NCBI GenBank assembly: GCA_016719055.1
Contig: JADKAW010000030.1
Coordinates: 1-45,398, forward strand
Length of the DNA stretch: 45,398 nt
Direction: 5' to 3'
From: Candidatus Rhodoferax mariagerensis
GTDB taxonomy: Bacteria > Pseudomonadota > Gammaproteobacteria > Burkholderiales > Burkholderiaceae_C
Shown here: positions 33,234-45,234 of the stretch, piece by piece
How the letters are laid out: each line of letters opens with the position of its first letter
Position numbering within the stretch: the stretch's first letter is position 1
The notes under the pieces: generated by a model
Databases searched by the model: none
What the model was told of the DNA's origin: nothing
What the model saw: only the letters and a program-made list of their open reading frames with translations
Translations under genes and position numbers: made by a program

Positions 33234-33300
33234 TCAATCGAGCGGGTCTTGTCGATGGCTTCTGGCAGGTGGATACGCTTGTCGCCCAGAAAACTGCCGT
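33234..33300 (-). pseudogene. modE 5' fragment relic
   Basis: On the minus strand this encodes GSFLGDKRIHLPEAIDKTRS, close to ModE residues GSFLGDKRIRLLEAIDKTGS (32716-32782). Nothing else of modE follows. It is a remnant of a second modE or a partial duplication. Confidence 0.75.
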
Positions 33301-33342
33301 TTATCACTGGTCACAACAAAAGTTGGCCGCCAGCACCCGCAC

Positions 33343-36684
<3,342 letters not shown>

Positions 36685-36765
36685 GGAAATCCTTCAGCAG
36701 CCTATTCAGCGTTACGCTGTGGGTACGGCAATAACATCGACAAAACCGCGCTTACTTGGACTAAG

Positions 36766-36787
36766 GCCATAGCCCGCGGGGCTTGGC
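36766..36787 (+). repeat. Hairpin inside cassette left arm
   Basis: GCCA-T-AGCCC pairs with GGGCT-TGGC around a GCG loop, a 9-bp stem with one bulged base. It lies between the left repeat and the mntA promoter; its role is unknown. Confidence 0.4.
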
Positions 36788-36828
36788 AGCTTGGCGGGGC
36801 AGGTTGCCAATGGCGGATTCGTTGTTTG

Positions 36829-36855
36829 TTGCGATCGCCTGAAAGCCGGGATAAT
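36829..36855 (+). promoter_or_regulatory. Candidate promoter of mntA-hepT
   Basis: TTGCGA, 15-base spacer, GATAAT. The spacer is shorter than the optimum, but the -10 is good and the predicted start is about 20 bases before the mntA ATG. Confidence 0.4.
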
Positions 36856-36880
36856 CGGGTTTTCTGGCGGGAGAAACCGA

Positions 36881-37174
36881 ATGCGACCATCTGAAGCTTT
36901 GCAATTGCACCGGGCCGACATTCGTCGAGTGGTTGAGATGAATGGCGCCAAGAACCCGCGCGTGTTCGGCTCGGCCTTACATGGCGACGACACCGGCGAA
37001 AGCGACCTTGACCTTCTGGTCGATCCTATTGATGGTCGCACCACTTTAACCAGTCTGGTTCGCATCAAGCGCGAAGTTGAAGCCCTGACGGGTGTGCGCA
37101 CAGACGTACTGACCCCGATGGCCTTGCATGAACGCTTTCGACAAGCTGTGCTTGCCGAGGCTGCGCCGGTATGA
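36881..37174 (+). CDS. mntA: MntA-type minimal nucleotidyltransferase antitoxin
   Basis: 97-residue nucleotidyltransferase. The diagnostic GSX10DXD motif is at Gly30-Ser31 and Asp42/Asp44 (VFGSALHGDDTGESDLDLLVD). MntA proteins AMPylate HepT on the tyrosine of its RX4HXY motif and so silence the toxin. The ATG at 36881 is chosen because it begins the domain and follows GGGAGAAA; an earlier in-frame start at 36791 is unlikely. It overlaps hepT by 4 bases (ATGA), so the pair is translationally coupled. The cassette is on the strand opposite to the surrounding operon. Confidence 0.9.
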   Translation: MRPSEALQLHRADIRRVVEMNGAKNPRVFGSALHGDDTGESDLDLLVDPIDGRTTLTSLVRIKREVEALTGVRTDVLTPMALHERFRQAVLAEAAPV

Positions 37175-37575
37175 GCAAGCGGGCTCGTCGATTGCCCGAG
37201 CGTATTCAGGATATTCGTGAAGCGATTGGAAACGCCAGAAGCGATCTTGGCGTCATGACCAAAGATCAATTTCTTGCCGACGGAAAAACTCAACGAGCGG
37301 TGATTGAGAGCGTTATCGTGATCGGTGAATCTGCCAATAGCATCATGCGGCTTGACTCCACCATTGAGCACAGTAGCCCTGAAACATGGCAGAACCTCAA
37401 AGACGTCTACGAGATGCGCATCGTTCTTACCCATGAGTATTTCAGGGTTGATGCTGCTGTTGTTTGGGACACCCTTCAAAACGACCTGCCAAAGCTTGAG
37501 GCGCTGATCAATAGCCTCAGCGATAGGATCAGCGCTGAGCACGCCGAATTCATGTCCAGTCACCCGCTGAAATAA
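37171..37575 (+). CDS. hepT: HepT-type HEPN ribonuclease toxin
   Basis: 134-residue HEPN (DUF86) toxin. The RX4HXY active-site motif is intact at Arg83-His88-Tyr90 (RIVLTHEYF), so it should be an active RNase that is AMPylated by MntA. Helical bundle throughout. The stop codon lies within a weak inverted match to the cassette left end. Here the antitoxin gene comes first, the reverse of many described HepT-MntA loci. Confidence 0.9.
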   Translation: MSKRARRLPERIQDIREAIGNARSDLGVMTKDQFLADGKTQRAVIESVIVIGESANSIMRLDSTIEHSSPETWQNLKDVYEMRIVLTHEYFRVDAAVVWDTLQNDLPKLEALINSLSDRISAEHAEFMSSHPLK

Positions 37576-37582
37576 GGTGAAT

Positions 37583-37598
37583 TCCGGGCTTGTCATGG
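37583..37598 (+). repeat. 16-bp direct repeat, right copy flanking MntA/HepT cassette
   Basis: TCCGGGCTTGTCATGG, identical to 36671-36686. It contains the stop codon of the CheB-CheR-PAS gene (TGA on the minus strand, 37593-37595), which overlaps ATG to form ATGA. Confidence 0.9.
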
Positions 37599-40532
37599 CG
37601 TGACATCCAGAGAAGTGCCAACCAGGTGTGTGATGCGACCGCTGGCATCGGCTACTGGCAGGGCGCGCGCACGAATCTCGCGCTGCGTGCCGTCCAGGCG
37701 GGTGATCCGGTAGGTGATGTCGTAGGGCGTGTGATGGGCGACGGCGTTGTGCATCTCTGCCACGACCCGCGCGCGGTCGTCTGCGTTCAGGGTTATCAGC
37801 ACATCGTCCAGAGCCATCGGCTGGCTGCTTGCCGGGTAGCCGAAAAGTTTGAACATCTCGTCCGACCAGTGGGCCATGCCGCTGTCCAGGTCCAGTTCCC
37901 AACTGCCGAGATGGGCAATCTCCTGCGCCGTAGCCAGAATGGCCTCGTTGCGGCGCACGGCATCACTCAGGCGCTTGAAGTCGGTGACTTCGGTAAAGGT
38001 CAGCACCACGCCCTCGATCACGTTGTCGAGCGTGCGGTAAGGCTGGATACGCGCCAGATACCATTTGCCGTCAAAGGTGCGCACTTCGCGCTCCTGGGGA
38101 ACCAGCGTGTCGAGCACCGCTTGCAGCTCGACCAGCAGGCTTTGACTGTCGAAATTTGACTGGATGTCAGCCAGCGGACGGCCGATGTCGCCGGCGATCA
38201 GCGGATAAATCTTCAGCGCCTCGCGCGTATAGCGGCGAATGGTCAGTTGGTGGTCGAGGAACAGGGTGCCGGTATGGATGTTGTCGAACAGGTTTTTCAT
38301 GTCGTTCTGGATGCCGCTCAACTGCTCTACCTTGGCATTGAGTTCGCTGTTCACCGTCAGCACTTCTTCATTGAGCGATTGCAGTTCCTCTTTTGAGGTT
38401 TCCAGCTCTTCATTGGTGCTTTGCAGTTCTTCGTTGGTGGACTGCAATTCCTCGTTGGCCGATTTGAGCTCTTCGTTCGATGCCTGCTGCGCCTCGATGG
38501 TGCTTTGCAGGTTTTCGCGGGCGTAGTCGACTTCGCGCTCCAGCTCGCCAATGCGCACCGCTTCGGCGCTGGTCGGTGCCGCGTCGCCCTGGCCGGGCGG
38601 ATGCCGGGCTGCTGACGCGGCGGGCAGGTCCTGAAAGCTGACCAGCAGCAGGTTTTCGCCATCGGCCGCCTGCCCCGGCAGCGGTCGCACGCTAAAGCTC
38701 ACGGTGCGCTTGCCGCTGCCGTCATCGCCGGGCAGCGTCACTTCCCGGTTGAGGGTTGGCTTGGCCAGGGTGGCCGCCGCCAGCAAGGCGGCACGCAACT
38801 CGAGCTGCAGGCCAGGGTGTGCCATCTCCACCACCTGGGTACTGATCAGGCCGGGCGGCGGGCGCAGGAAGTTGCTGGCGTCACCATGCACATAAAGAAT
38901 GTTGCCGTGGCGGTCGGTGGTGACCGAGGTTGGCGCAAACGCTTGCAGCAGGGCGCGCTGGGCGAGTTCGGCGACACCCTTGGTCGCGGGGTTGCCAGCG
39001 GCAACATGGACGCTGGTGTCGATGGCTTGCATAAAAGTCCAGTTCAAGTCGTGGCGAATGAGGCTGACGCTGCGCGGGGCCGTGGCTTTGGCACGGTAGA
39101 ACTTCCACTTGCGGTCGAGCGGGGCAAACAGCTCTGGATGATGGGTGATGCTCTCCGAACTCGACAAGAACAGCACCCCATCCGGATTGAGGGCGTAGTG
39201 AAAGCTGGGGACGAGTTGCTCTTGTAGTTCGCTTTCCAGATAGATCAACAGGTTGCGGCAACTCAAGCAGTCGAGTTTGGTGAAGGGTGGGTCCTTGATC
39301 ACGCTGTGCACGGCAAACACCACTTTTTCCCGCAGGCTCTTTTTCACCTTGAAGCCGCCGCGTTCATCCGGGTCCTTGGTGAAGAAGTGTTGCAGGCGCT
39401 CGGGTGTCACGTCCTGGGCGATATTGGGCGGGTAGTTGCCGGCGCGCGCCGTGGCGATGGCATCGTCGTCAAGGTCGGTGGCAAAGATCTGGTAGCCCCA
39501 CGTCGGGGGGTGGGTGAGCGCGGCCTCGTCTTGCAGTTCCTGCAACACCATGGCAATTGAATAGGCTTCCTCGCCGCTGGCGCAGCCGGCGACCCAGACC
39601 CGAAACACAGCGCCGGCCGGTTTGACCGCCAGCAAGGGCGGCAGGATGCTTGTTTTCAGCGCAATGAAGGCCTCGGGGTCACGGAAGAAGCTGGTGACGT
39701 TGATCAGCAATTCCTTGAACAGCGCCTGGATTTCAGTGGGGTTCTCCCTTAGAAAACGGGCGTAAACCGCCAGATCGTCGATGGTGTGCTGCGCCATGCG
39801 TCGCTCAATGCGCCGGCCGGTGGTGTTTTTTTTGTAGAGCGAGAAATCATGGCCGGTGGCGTTGCGCAGTTGCAGCAAGATCTGGTTGATGCCGCTAATG
39901 GCTTTCTCAGGCTGGGTGCCTGGCAAACTCAGCCGGTAGGCGGACTGCCTGTTCAATTGCAGCAGCATCGCCGGCATGTCTTCCACCGGCAGGATATGGG
40001 TGGCATAACCGGCGGTGATGGCGCTCTGGGGCATGCCGTCATAACCCGCGCTGCTCGGGTCTTGCACCAGGCAAGCGCCACCGGCGCCAAAGATGGCGCG
40101 CAGGCCCAGCGTGCCGTCGCTGGCGTTGCCCGAGAGGATGATGCCGATGGCGCGTTCGGCCTGATCCTCAGCCAGCGCGCGCAGAAAACCATCAATTGGC
40201 AGGCGCTGGCCACGTGGCTGCTGCGGCAGGTGCAGTTGCAACACGCCATTCAGAATGCCCATTTCGCGGTTGGGCGGGATGATAAAAACCTGATTGGGCA
40301 CCACTGCAACCTGGTCCAGCGCTTCCACCACCGGCATGGCAGTGCAGCGTTGCAGGATTTCGGTAAGCAGGCTTTCGTGGCCGGGATCTAGATGCGGCAC
40401 CAGCACAAAACCCATGCCGGTATTGGCCGGGCAGGCACGAAAAAAAGCCTCAAAAGCTTCCAGCCCGCCGGCCGAAGCACCCATGCCGACAATGGGAAAG
40501 TGCGTTACACCGTCCACAAACTTGTCAGTCAT
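37593..40532 (-). CDS. CheB-CheR-PAS fusion protein
   Basis: 979-residue cytosolic signalling protein. CheB methylesterase domain (about 12-190; catalytic Ser20 in GASAGGLEAF, PHLDPGHESLL, SGNASDGTLG). CheR methyltransferase domain (about 205-470; VWVAGCASGEEAYSIAM, CRNLLIYL). A long coiled coil (about 660-740, rich in SNEELKSANEELQSTNEELQ-type heptads). Two PAS domains (about 745-850 and 860-979). No kinase domain follows, so the adjacent hybrid kinase probably supplies it. It lies 30 bases after the HPt gene. Its stop codon sits in the repeat flanking the toxin-antitoxin cassette. Confidence 0.93.
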   Translation of the reverse strand: MTDKFVDGVTHFPIVGMGASAGGLEAFEAFFRACPANTGMGFVLVPHLDPGHESLLTEILQRCTAMPVVEALDQVAVVPNQVFIIPPNREMGILNGVLQLHLPQQPRGQRLPIDGFLRALAEDQAERAIGIILSGNASDGTLGLRAIFGAGGACLVQDPSSAGYDGMPQSAITAGYATHILPVEDMPAMLLQLNRQSAYRLSLPGTQPEKAISGINQILLQLRNATGHDFSLYKKNTTGRRIERRMAQHTIDDLAVYARFLRENPTEIQALFKELLINVTSFFRDPEAFIALKTSILPPLLAVKPAGAVFRVWVAGCASGEEAYSIAMVLQELQDEAALTHPPTWGYQIFATDLDDDAIATARAGNYPPNIAQDVTPERLQHFFTKDPDERGGFKVKKSLREKVVFAVHSVIKDPPFTKLDCLSCRNLLIYLESELQEQLVPSFHYALNPDGVLFLSSSESITHHPELFAPLDRKWKFYRAKATAPRSVSLIRHDLNWTFMQAIDTSVHVAAGNPATKGVAELAQRALLQAFAPTSVTTDRHGNILYVHGDASNFLRPPPGLISTQVVEMAHPGLQLELRAALLAAATLAKPTLNREVTLPGDDGSGKRTVSFSVRPLPGQAADGENLLLVSFQDLPAASAARHPPGQGDAAPTSAEAVRIGELEREVDYARENLQSTIEAQQASNEELKSANEELQSTNEELQSTNEELETSKEELQSLNEEVLTVNSELNAKVEQLSGIQNDMKNLFDNIHTGTLFLDHQLTIRRYTREALKIYPLIAGDIGRPLADIQSNFDSQSLLVELQAVLDTLVPQEREVRTFDGKWYLARIQPYRTLDNVIEGVVLTFTEVTDFKRLSDAVRRNEAILATAQEIAHLGSWELDLDSGMAHWSDEMFKLFGYPASSQPMALDDVLITLNADDRARVVAEMHNAVAHHTPYDITYRITRLDGTQREIRARALPVADASGRITHLVGTSLDVTP

Positions 40533-40562
40533 AGATTTGATGCCTTGCGAGGGGCTGCTTGT

Positions 40563-40922
40563 TTAAACGGCCTGGGCTTGCACGATGCCAATCAGGTGTG
40601 TCAGGTCGTGCGCCAAACTGTGCCAGGCCATTGTGGCAGCAGGCCAGTCACCCTCGAACGCGGCCAGCTCCAGCTTTAGGGCTTGCTGCTTTTGCGCTTC
40701 AAAACCCAGCATGCCCAGCGCCGTTTTCAGGCTGTGGGCCTGGCGGCGCAATGCTGCACTGTCCTGGGATGCCATGGCCATCTCGATGGCCGCCACATCG
40801 TTTGGGAACTGCGCCATGCCGGCCTTCAGAAAAGCCTGGTACAGGCTGGCCGAGCCCTTGAAATAGCGATCCGTCGCGGCCTGCTGGCAGGCTGCCAGGT
40901 CGGGTGCAAGCGCTGTATTCAT
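40563..40922 (-). CDS. HPt-domain phosphotransfer protein
   Basis: 119-residue four-helix bundle. The phospho-accepting His is in LRRQAHSLKTALGMLGFE. It would shuttle phosphate from the receiver of the hybrid kinase to the regulator encoded just upstream. The start overlaps the regulator stop (ATGA at 40919-40922). Confidence 0.85.
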   Translation of the reverse strand: MNTALAPDLAACQQAATDRYFKGSASLYQAFLKAGMAQFPNDVAAIEMAMASQDSAALRRQAHSLKTALGMLGFEAQKQQALKLELAAFEGDWPAATMAWHSLAHDLTHLIGIVQAQAV

Positions 40923-41548
40923 GGTGTTTTTGACGCTTTCAGCAAAGTTGCCAATAGCGGCGGCAAATCGGTCACCATGTGCGGCTTGTGCACCACAGGC
41001 AAATCACTGAGTGCAAATCTGTAAGGGCCAAGCTGGGACGTATCGAGAGAGGTCAGAACGATCAACTGGCTGCTTTTAAATTGCGGGTGAGAGCGCAAGG
41101 TGGTGATCAGGGTGGCCCCATCAATGGAAGGCAGCAAAATGTCAATGATCAGCACATCGGGTTGCAATTGCCCGGCCATCGCCAGGCCCACAATGCCGTC
41201 ACCTGCCACATGCAGCGCCACATCGGGAAACTCCTGATTGAGCAGCAATTTGACCAAATTCTGAAAATGAACCGAATCCTCGATCAAGAGCACGGTGCCA
41301 TTTTTTGCAGACTCTAAAGCTGCGCCATGGGTTGGCAAAAAGTCGGCACGAACATCCGACCCGCGCGTTTGCCACTTTTGAACCGATTGGCGCTCAATGC
41401 GCCGATGCCCGCCAGGAGTGCGCCAGGCCACCAACTCACCCCGATCCACCATCAGTTGCACTGATCGCACGGCCAGCCCAAGCTGGCGCGCGACTGAGCG
41501 GGTGGTCATGAAGTTGAGATCGTCAGAGTTGGGTTCTGGTGGGTGCAC
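40919..41548 (-). CDS. Response regulator with excisionase-type HTH and receiver
   Basis: 209-residue protein with an unusual order: an N-terminal excisionase/MerR-like winged helix (about 14-55, TTRSVARQLGLAVRSVQLMV, TPGGHRRIERQSV) followed by a receiver domain (about 83-205). The receiver acid pocket is in LLIEDS, the phospho-Asp in VLIIDILLPSIDG, and the conserved Lys in VVHKPHMV. The DNA-binding domain precedes the receiver, opposite to most response regulators. The start is either the GTG at 41548 or the ATG at 41509. It is the first gene of the phosphorelay operon, divergent from cheY. Confidence 0.82.
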   Translation of the reverse strand: MHPPEPNSDDLNFMTTRSVARQLGLAVRSVQLMVDRGELVAWRTPGGHRRIERQSVQKWQTRGSDVRADFLPTHGAALESAKNGTVLLIEDSVHFQNLVKLLLNQEFPDVALHVAGDGIVGLAMAGQLQPDVLIIDILLPSIDGATLITTLRSHPQFKSSQLIVLTSLDTSQLGPYRFALSDLPVVHKPHMVTDLPPLLATLLKASKTP

Positions 41549-41607
41549 GGTTTCATTTTATAGAAAAAATTGCCCAATTTGCCGGATGTTTTTATCATTT
41601 ATATCAA

Positions 41608-41613
41608 TATAAT
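41608..41613 (+). promoter_or_regulatory. Perfect -10 element of cheY promoter
   Basis: TATAAT in an AT-rich 80-base region between the divergent regulator and cheY. The -35 is weak (ATGTTT at 41586). TATAAA at about 41560 on the minus strand could serve the regulator gene. Confidence 0.45.
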
Positions 41614-41665
41614 GATTTTGCTTGCAAATTACTTGACCTGTGAACAAGGCTTTTTGGAACACACG

Positions 41666-42058
41666 ATGGATTTATCAAATTGCACGGCCCTGGTGGTCGA
41701 TGACTTTGCCACCATGCGCCGAATTGTCAATAATTTGTTGCGCGAGGCGGGTTTTGGTCATGTTGTCGAGGCCGAAGATGGCACCGAGGCGCTGCGCAAA
41801 CTGGAACACGGCAGCGTTCATTTTGTGGTCAGTGACTGGAACATGCCGCGTATGAACGGCATTGAATTGCTCAGAGCCGTTCGCCGCTCTGACAAACTCA
41901 AAAATCTGCCTTTTTTGCTGGTTACAGCAGAAGGCCATAAGGAAAACATCGTTGAAGCCGCCCAGGCGGGAGCGGATGGCTACATCCTCAAGCCGTTTAC
42001 TGCAGCAACGTTGATACAAAAAATTGAGGCGATTTTTCAGCGCAAGGGACTTTTATGA
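41666..42058 (+). CDS. cheY: Chemotaxis response regulator CheY
   Basis: 130-residue single receiver domain. Acid pocket DD in VVDDFATMRRIVNNLL, phospho-Asp in SDWNMPRMNG, Thr in LLVTAEGHKENI, Lys in YILKPFTA, all as in enteric CheY. ATG 41666 opens the domain; an upstream frame to 41570 is not needed. It overlaps cheZ by 4 bases (ATGA). Confidence 0.95.
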   Translation: MDLSNCTALVVDDFATMRRIVNNLLREAGFGHVVEAEDGTEALRKLEHGSVHFVVSDWNMPRMNGIELLRAVRRSDKLKNLPFLLVTAEGHKENIVEAAQAGADGYILKPFTAATLIQKIEAIFQRKGLL

Positions 42059-42678
42059 ACATACCCCCACCACCTGCGGCAGTCAGTGCCGAAGAAACTT
42101 TTGAGCGGCTTGGTCGCATTACCCGGCAACTGCACGAAGCCATGACCGAACTCGGGCTCGAGCAAGGTTTGCTGGCGGTCACACAAGAGATTCCTGATGC
42201 CCGGGACCGCCTCAGCCATGTGGGGCAAATGACCGAAGTGGCTGCCTGTAAAGTGCTAAATTTGATAGATTTGGCACAACCCAAATGTCATCAATTCAAA
42301 TCAAGGAGTGACTGCTTTTTGCAGGTGCTGCGACACCTGCAAAGTGGACCCCCCCCGGGCAAGGACGACATCAATGGGTTGATACTGGCCAGCGAAGAAT
42401 TTGCCCAGCAGTCCAGCACCTTTGCACAAGACCAAAGCGCGGTGTTGGGCGACATCATGATGACACAGGACTTTCAGGACCTGTCGGGCCAGATCATCAA
42501 AAAGGTCATCGACATCATCAGCCTGACAGAGCAGCAGTTGCTCAGCCTGCTGATGAACAGCGCCCCTGAGCACCTGGCGGCTTGTCGCCCCAGTTCAGAA
42601 CTGGCAGGCCCGCAAGTACCCGACAAGGCGCTCAAGCAAAACGATGTGGATGACTTGCTGGCTTCGCTCGGCTTTTAG
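42055..42678 (+). CDS. cheZ: CheY-phosphate phosphatase CheZ
   Basis: 207-residue helical protein that dephosphorylates CheY-P. The active-site glutamine is in MMTQDFQDLSGQIIKKVIDII. The C-terminal CheY-binding peptide QNDVDDLLASLGF is intact. The central helix turn (CKVLNLIDLAQPKCHQFKSR) is divergent. Translationally coupled to cheY. Confidence 0.94.
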   Translation: MNIPPPPAAVSAEETFERLGRITRQLHEAMTELGLEQGLLAVTQEIPDARDRLSHVGQMTEVAACKVLNLIDLAQPKCHQFKSRSDCFLQVLRHLQSGPPPGKDDINGLILASEEFAQQSSTFAQDQSAVLGDIMMTQDFQDLSGQIIKKVIDIISLTEQQLLSLLMNSAPEHLAACRPSSELAGPQVPDKALKQNDVDDLLASLGF

Positions 42679-42711
42679 CCGCAGCATCGCGGCACCAGCC
42701 AGGGGGAAAAC

Positions 42712-45222
42712 ATGACTCAAAAAACAAGGCTTCAATGGGGCCCGGCTTTGGTAACCGGTGTTCGGTCCATGGATCAGCAACACGCCGAGCTGGTCACCCG
42801 TATCAATCATTTGATCAGTTTGCATCTGGCAGGGCAGTCCACCCAGGCGCTTGATGAGTTGTTGCCCAGTCTGAAAATATACGTGTTGTTTCACTTTAGT
42901 GAAGAGGAGGTTCTGTTGGCACAGGTTGCCAGTGGTTCGGAGTCAGAGCGCCAGCATCTGGCATCGCACCGTGCGTTTGCCCAAATACTGGAGGCGCTGA
43001 TTTTGCGCCGTGCGACACAGCCAGACGCAGACATTGCTGAAGAACTAGGCGCTTACCTCGAACACTGGCTGGTGGCGCACATTGGCAATGAAGACCAGAA
43101 ACTGGCACGTCTGGTGCGTTCACAAGAAACAACGCAGGCCTGGCAGCCCAAAAAACGTGAACCGAAAAATGATCTGGTCCAGAGGTTTCTGGATTGCTGC
43201 CTTGATGCCGTCGTTCAAATGGATGATTGTGGCCACATCACCGGCTGGAACACGCCGTGCGAACGCCTTTTCGGCTGGTCTGCCGACGAAGTCATTGGCA
43301 AAGTGTTTTTCGACACGATGCTGCCCCTGCGCCATCGGACAAGTCAAAAAAGCGCTTTTCTTCTTGCTCAAAGCCGGGGTGAATCCAGCATACGCACGGA
43401 AACAGACGGCCTGCATCGACATGGCCATGAATTGCCGATGGAGATCACCCTGACAGCGATCAAGTCAAAGGCTGGCGTCTTGTGTTGCTCCTTTATACGT
43501 GACTTAAGCGAGCGCCATCAACTCGAACATGATCTCAACCTGACCCGTTCCTCGTTTGAATCAACGGAAGGCATGGTGATCATTGACACCAAGATGTCCA
43601 TCATCAAAGTCAATGTGGCGTTTTCAAACATCACCGGGTACAGCGCCGCAGAGGCGGTGGGTAAAAAGTCGGCCATCACACGTTCAGGCCATGTCGATTT
43701 GACGAGGTTCTGGGCGCAGACAAACCGGTCTCCCACCGAGATGTTCTGGCGTGGTGAAGTGACCGACCGGCGCAAAAGCGGCGAGACCTATCCGGTGCGG
43801 CTGAGCATCATGGCTGTGGCCAGCAAGCCGAATCAAGTCACGCACTATGTCATTGCGTTTACTGATTTGAGTGAAAGCCGTAACACCGAAGATCGCCTGC
43901 ATCGCCTGTCGTTCTATGACCCCTTGACTGATCTGCCCAACCGCTTTTTGCTGTTTGACCGCTTACAGCAAGCCTTGATCAGTTGCGAACGCAACAAAAC
44001 GATTGGTGCCGTGTTGTTGCTCGACCTTGATGACTTCAAAAGTCTCAATGAGGCTCTGGGACACCAGATGGGTGACCTGATGCTGGTCCAGGTGGCCCAG
44101 CGCATCAAGGCCTGTCTGTATCCGACCGACACACTAGCGCGCCTGGCGGGCGACGAGTTTGTAGTGGTGCTTGAGGCGCTTGCGACGCAATCGACAAGCG
44201 CCGCAGAAAAGGCCGAATTGGTGGCCAGTCGCATCATTGAAGCGTTTGGCGAGCCCTTTGTCCTGATGGGTCATAGCCATCCCGCCACGGCCAGTATCGG
44301 CATACGCTTGTTTGAAAACTTGAATGTGGAAGCCTCGACCTTGGTCACCCAGGCAGAAACTGCCATGTACCGGGCCAAGGAAATCGGCTGCAACCTGATT
44401 CGATTCTTTGACGCAAGCACGCAGGCCGTGCTGCAGACCCGTTTCATGCTCAATGAGTGGATGCGCCAGGGCCTGCCAGACCAGTTCACATTGCATTACC
44501 AGGTACAAACCGACCACTTGGGTTTGCCCTTTGGCGCCGAGGCGTTGCTGCGCTGGCAACACCCGGAGCAAGGCGCCATTTCACCCGCCATGTTTATCCC
44601 GCTGGCTGAAGAAACCGGCTTCATCATTCAAATCGGTGCCTGGGTTTTGCGAACAGCGTGTGAGCAATTGGTGTTGTGGTCAGAAGACCCGGCCTTGCAA
44701 CACCTCACCCTGTCAGTCAACGTCAGCGCCAGGCAGTTCAATCAGAAGGACTTTGCCCAGCAGGTGCTGGCCACGCTGACGCATACCGGAGCCAACCCTT
44801 TGTTGCTCGAACTGGAGCTAACCGAGGGCATGATGGTTCGCGATATGGAAGCTGTGATTGAAAAAATGGCGATGCTCAAACGCCATGGGGTGCGCTTCGC
44901 CTTGGACGACTTTGGTACCGGGTATTCGTCCTTGGGTTATTTGCGGCGCCTTCCGCTGGACAAGTTAAAGATTGATCAGTCGTTTGTGCGTGGCCTGCAA
45001 GATGACCCCAGTGCCGCAGCCATCGTGCGGGCAGTGATCACCCTGGGGCAAAGCCTTGACATCGCGGTGATTGCCGAGGGCGTCGAGACCACCGAGCAGT
45101 GCCAGTTTTTGCAGACCAACGGTTGCCGCGAGTTTCAGGGCTATTTTTTTGGCAGGCCGATAGACCTCTCGGCGTTTGAAGGGCTGGTGCGCGACCAGTC
45201 CGCCAATCATGTGCTTGCCTGA
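42712..45222 (+). CDS. Hemerythrin-PAS-PAS-GGDEF-EAL cyclic-di-GMP protein
   Basis: 836-residue cytosolic signalling protein. The N-terminal bacteriohemerythrin (about 8-130) keeps its di-iron ligands: His24, HFSEEE, HLASH and HIGNED, so it may sense oxygen or NO. Two PAS domains follow (about 150-270 and 275-395). The GGDEF domain (about 400-560) reads AGDEF instead of GGDEF. The EAL domain (about 575-825) keeps EALLRW, ELTEG, DDFGTGYSSLGYL, KIDQSFV and EGVET, so c-di-GMP hydrolysis is likely. It lies 33 bases after cheZ on the same strand, suggesting a link between oxygen or redox sensing, c-di-GMP and motility. Confidence 0.92.
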   Translation: MTQKTRLQWGPALVTGVRSMDQQHAELVTRINHLISLHLAGQSTQALDELLPSLKIYVLFHFSEEEVLLAQVASGSESERQHLASHRAFAQILEALILRRATQPDADIAEELGAYLEHWLVAHIGNEDQKLARLVRSQETTQAWQPKKREPKNDLVQRFLDCCLDAVVQMDDCGHITGWNTPCERLFGWSADEVIGKVFFDTMLPLRHRTSQKSAFLLAQSRGESSIRTETDGLHRHGHELPMEITLTAIKSKAGVLCCSFIRDLSERHQLEHDLNLTRSSFESTEGMVIIDTKMSIIKVNVAFSNITGYSAAEAVGKKSAITRSGHVDLTRFWAQTNRSPTEMFWRGEVTDRRKSGETYPVRLSIMAVASKPNQVTHYVIAFTDLSESRNTEDRLHRLSFYDPLTDLPNRFLLFDRLQQALISCERNKTIGAVLLLDLDDFKSLNEALGHQMGDLMLVQVAQRIKACLYPTDTLARLAGDEFVVVLEALATQSTSAAEKAELVASRIIEAFGEPFVLMGHSHPATASIGIRLFENLNVEASTLVTQAETAMYRAKEIGCNLIRFFDASTQAVLQTRFMLNEWMRQGLPDQFTLHYQVQTDHLGLPFGAEALLRWQHPEQGAISPAMFIPLAEETGFIIQIGAWVLRTACEQLVLWSEDPALQHLTLSVNVSARQFNQKDFAQQVLATLTHTGANPLLLELELTEGMMVRDMEAVIEKMAMLKRHGVRFALDDFGTGYSSLGYLRRLPLDKLKIDQSFVRGLQDDPSAAAIVRAVITLGQSLDIAVIAEGVETTEQCQFLQTNGCREFQGYFFGRPIDLSAFEGLVRDQSANHVLA

Positions 45223-45234
45223 CAGGAGGATGTC

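Larger units (their letters stand above)
32833..33342. other. mod operon control region with modE relic
   Basis: No intact gene. It holds a ModE-like palindrome (32890-32913), a second ModE-like half-site (33114-33125) and a modE fragment (33234-33300), all listed separately. GCGCTAGCAGCGC near 33213 is a small hairpin. Confidence 0.55.

Noticed and set aside
36712..37902. 396-codon minus-strand open frame across mntA-hepT
   Set aside because: It is antisense to two genes with intact catalytic motifs, shows no family signature and overlaps the end of the CheB-CheR-PAS gene.
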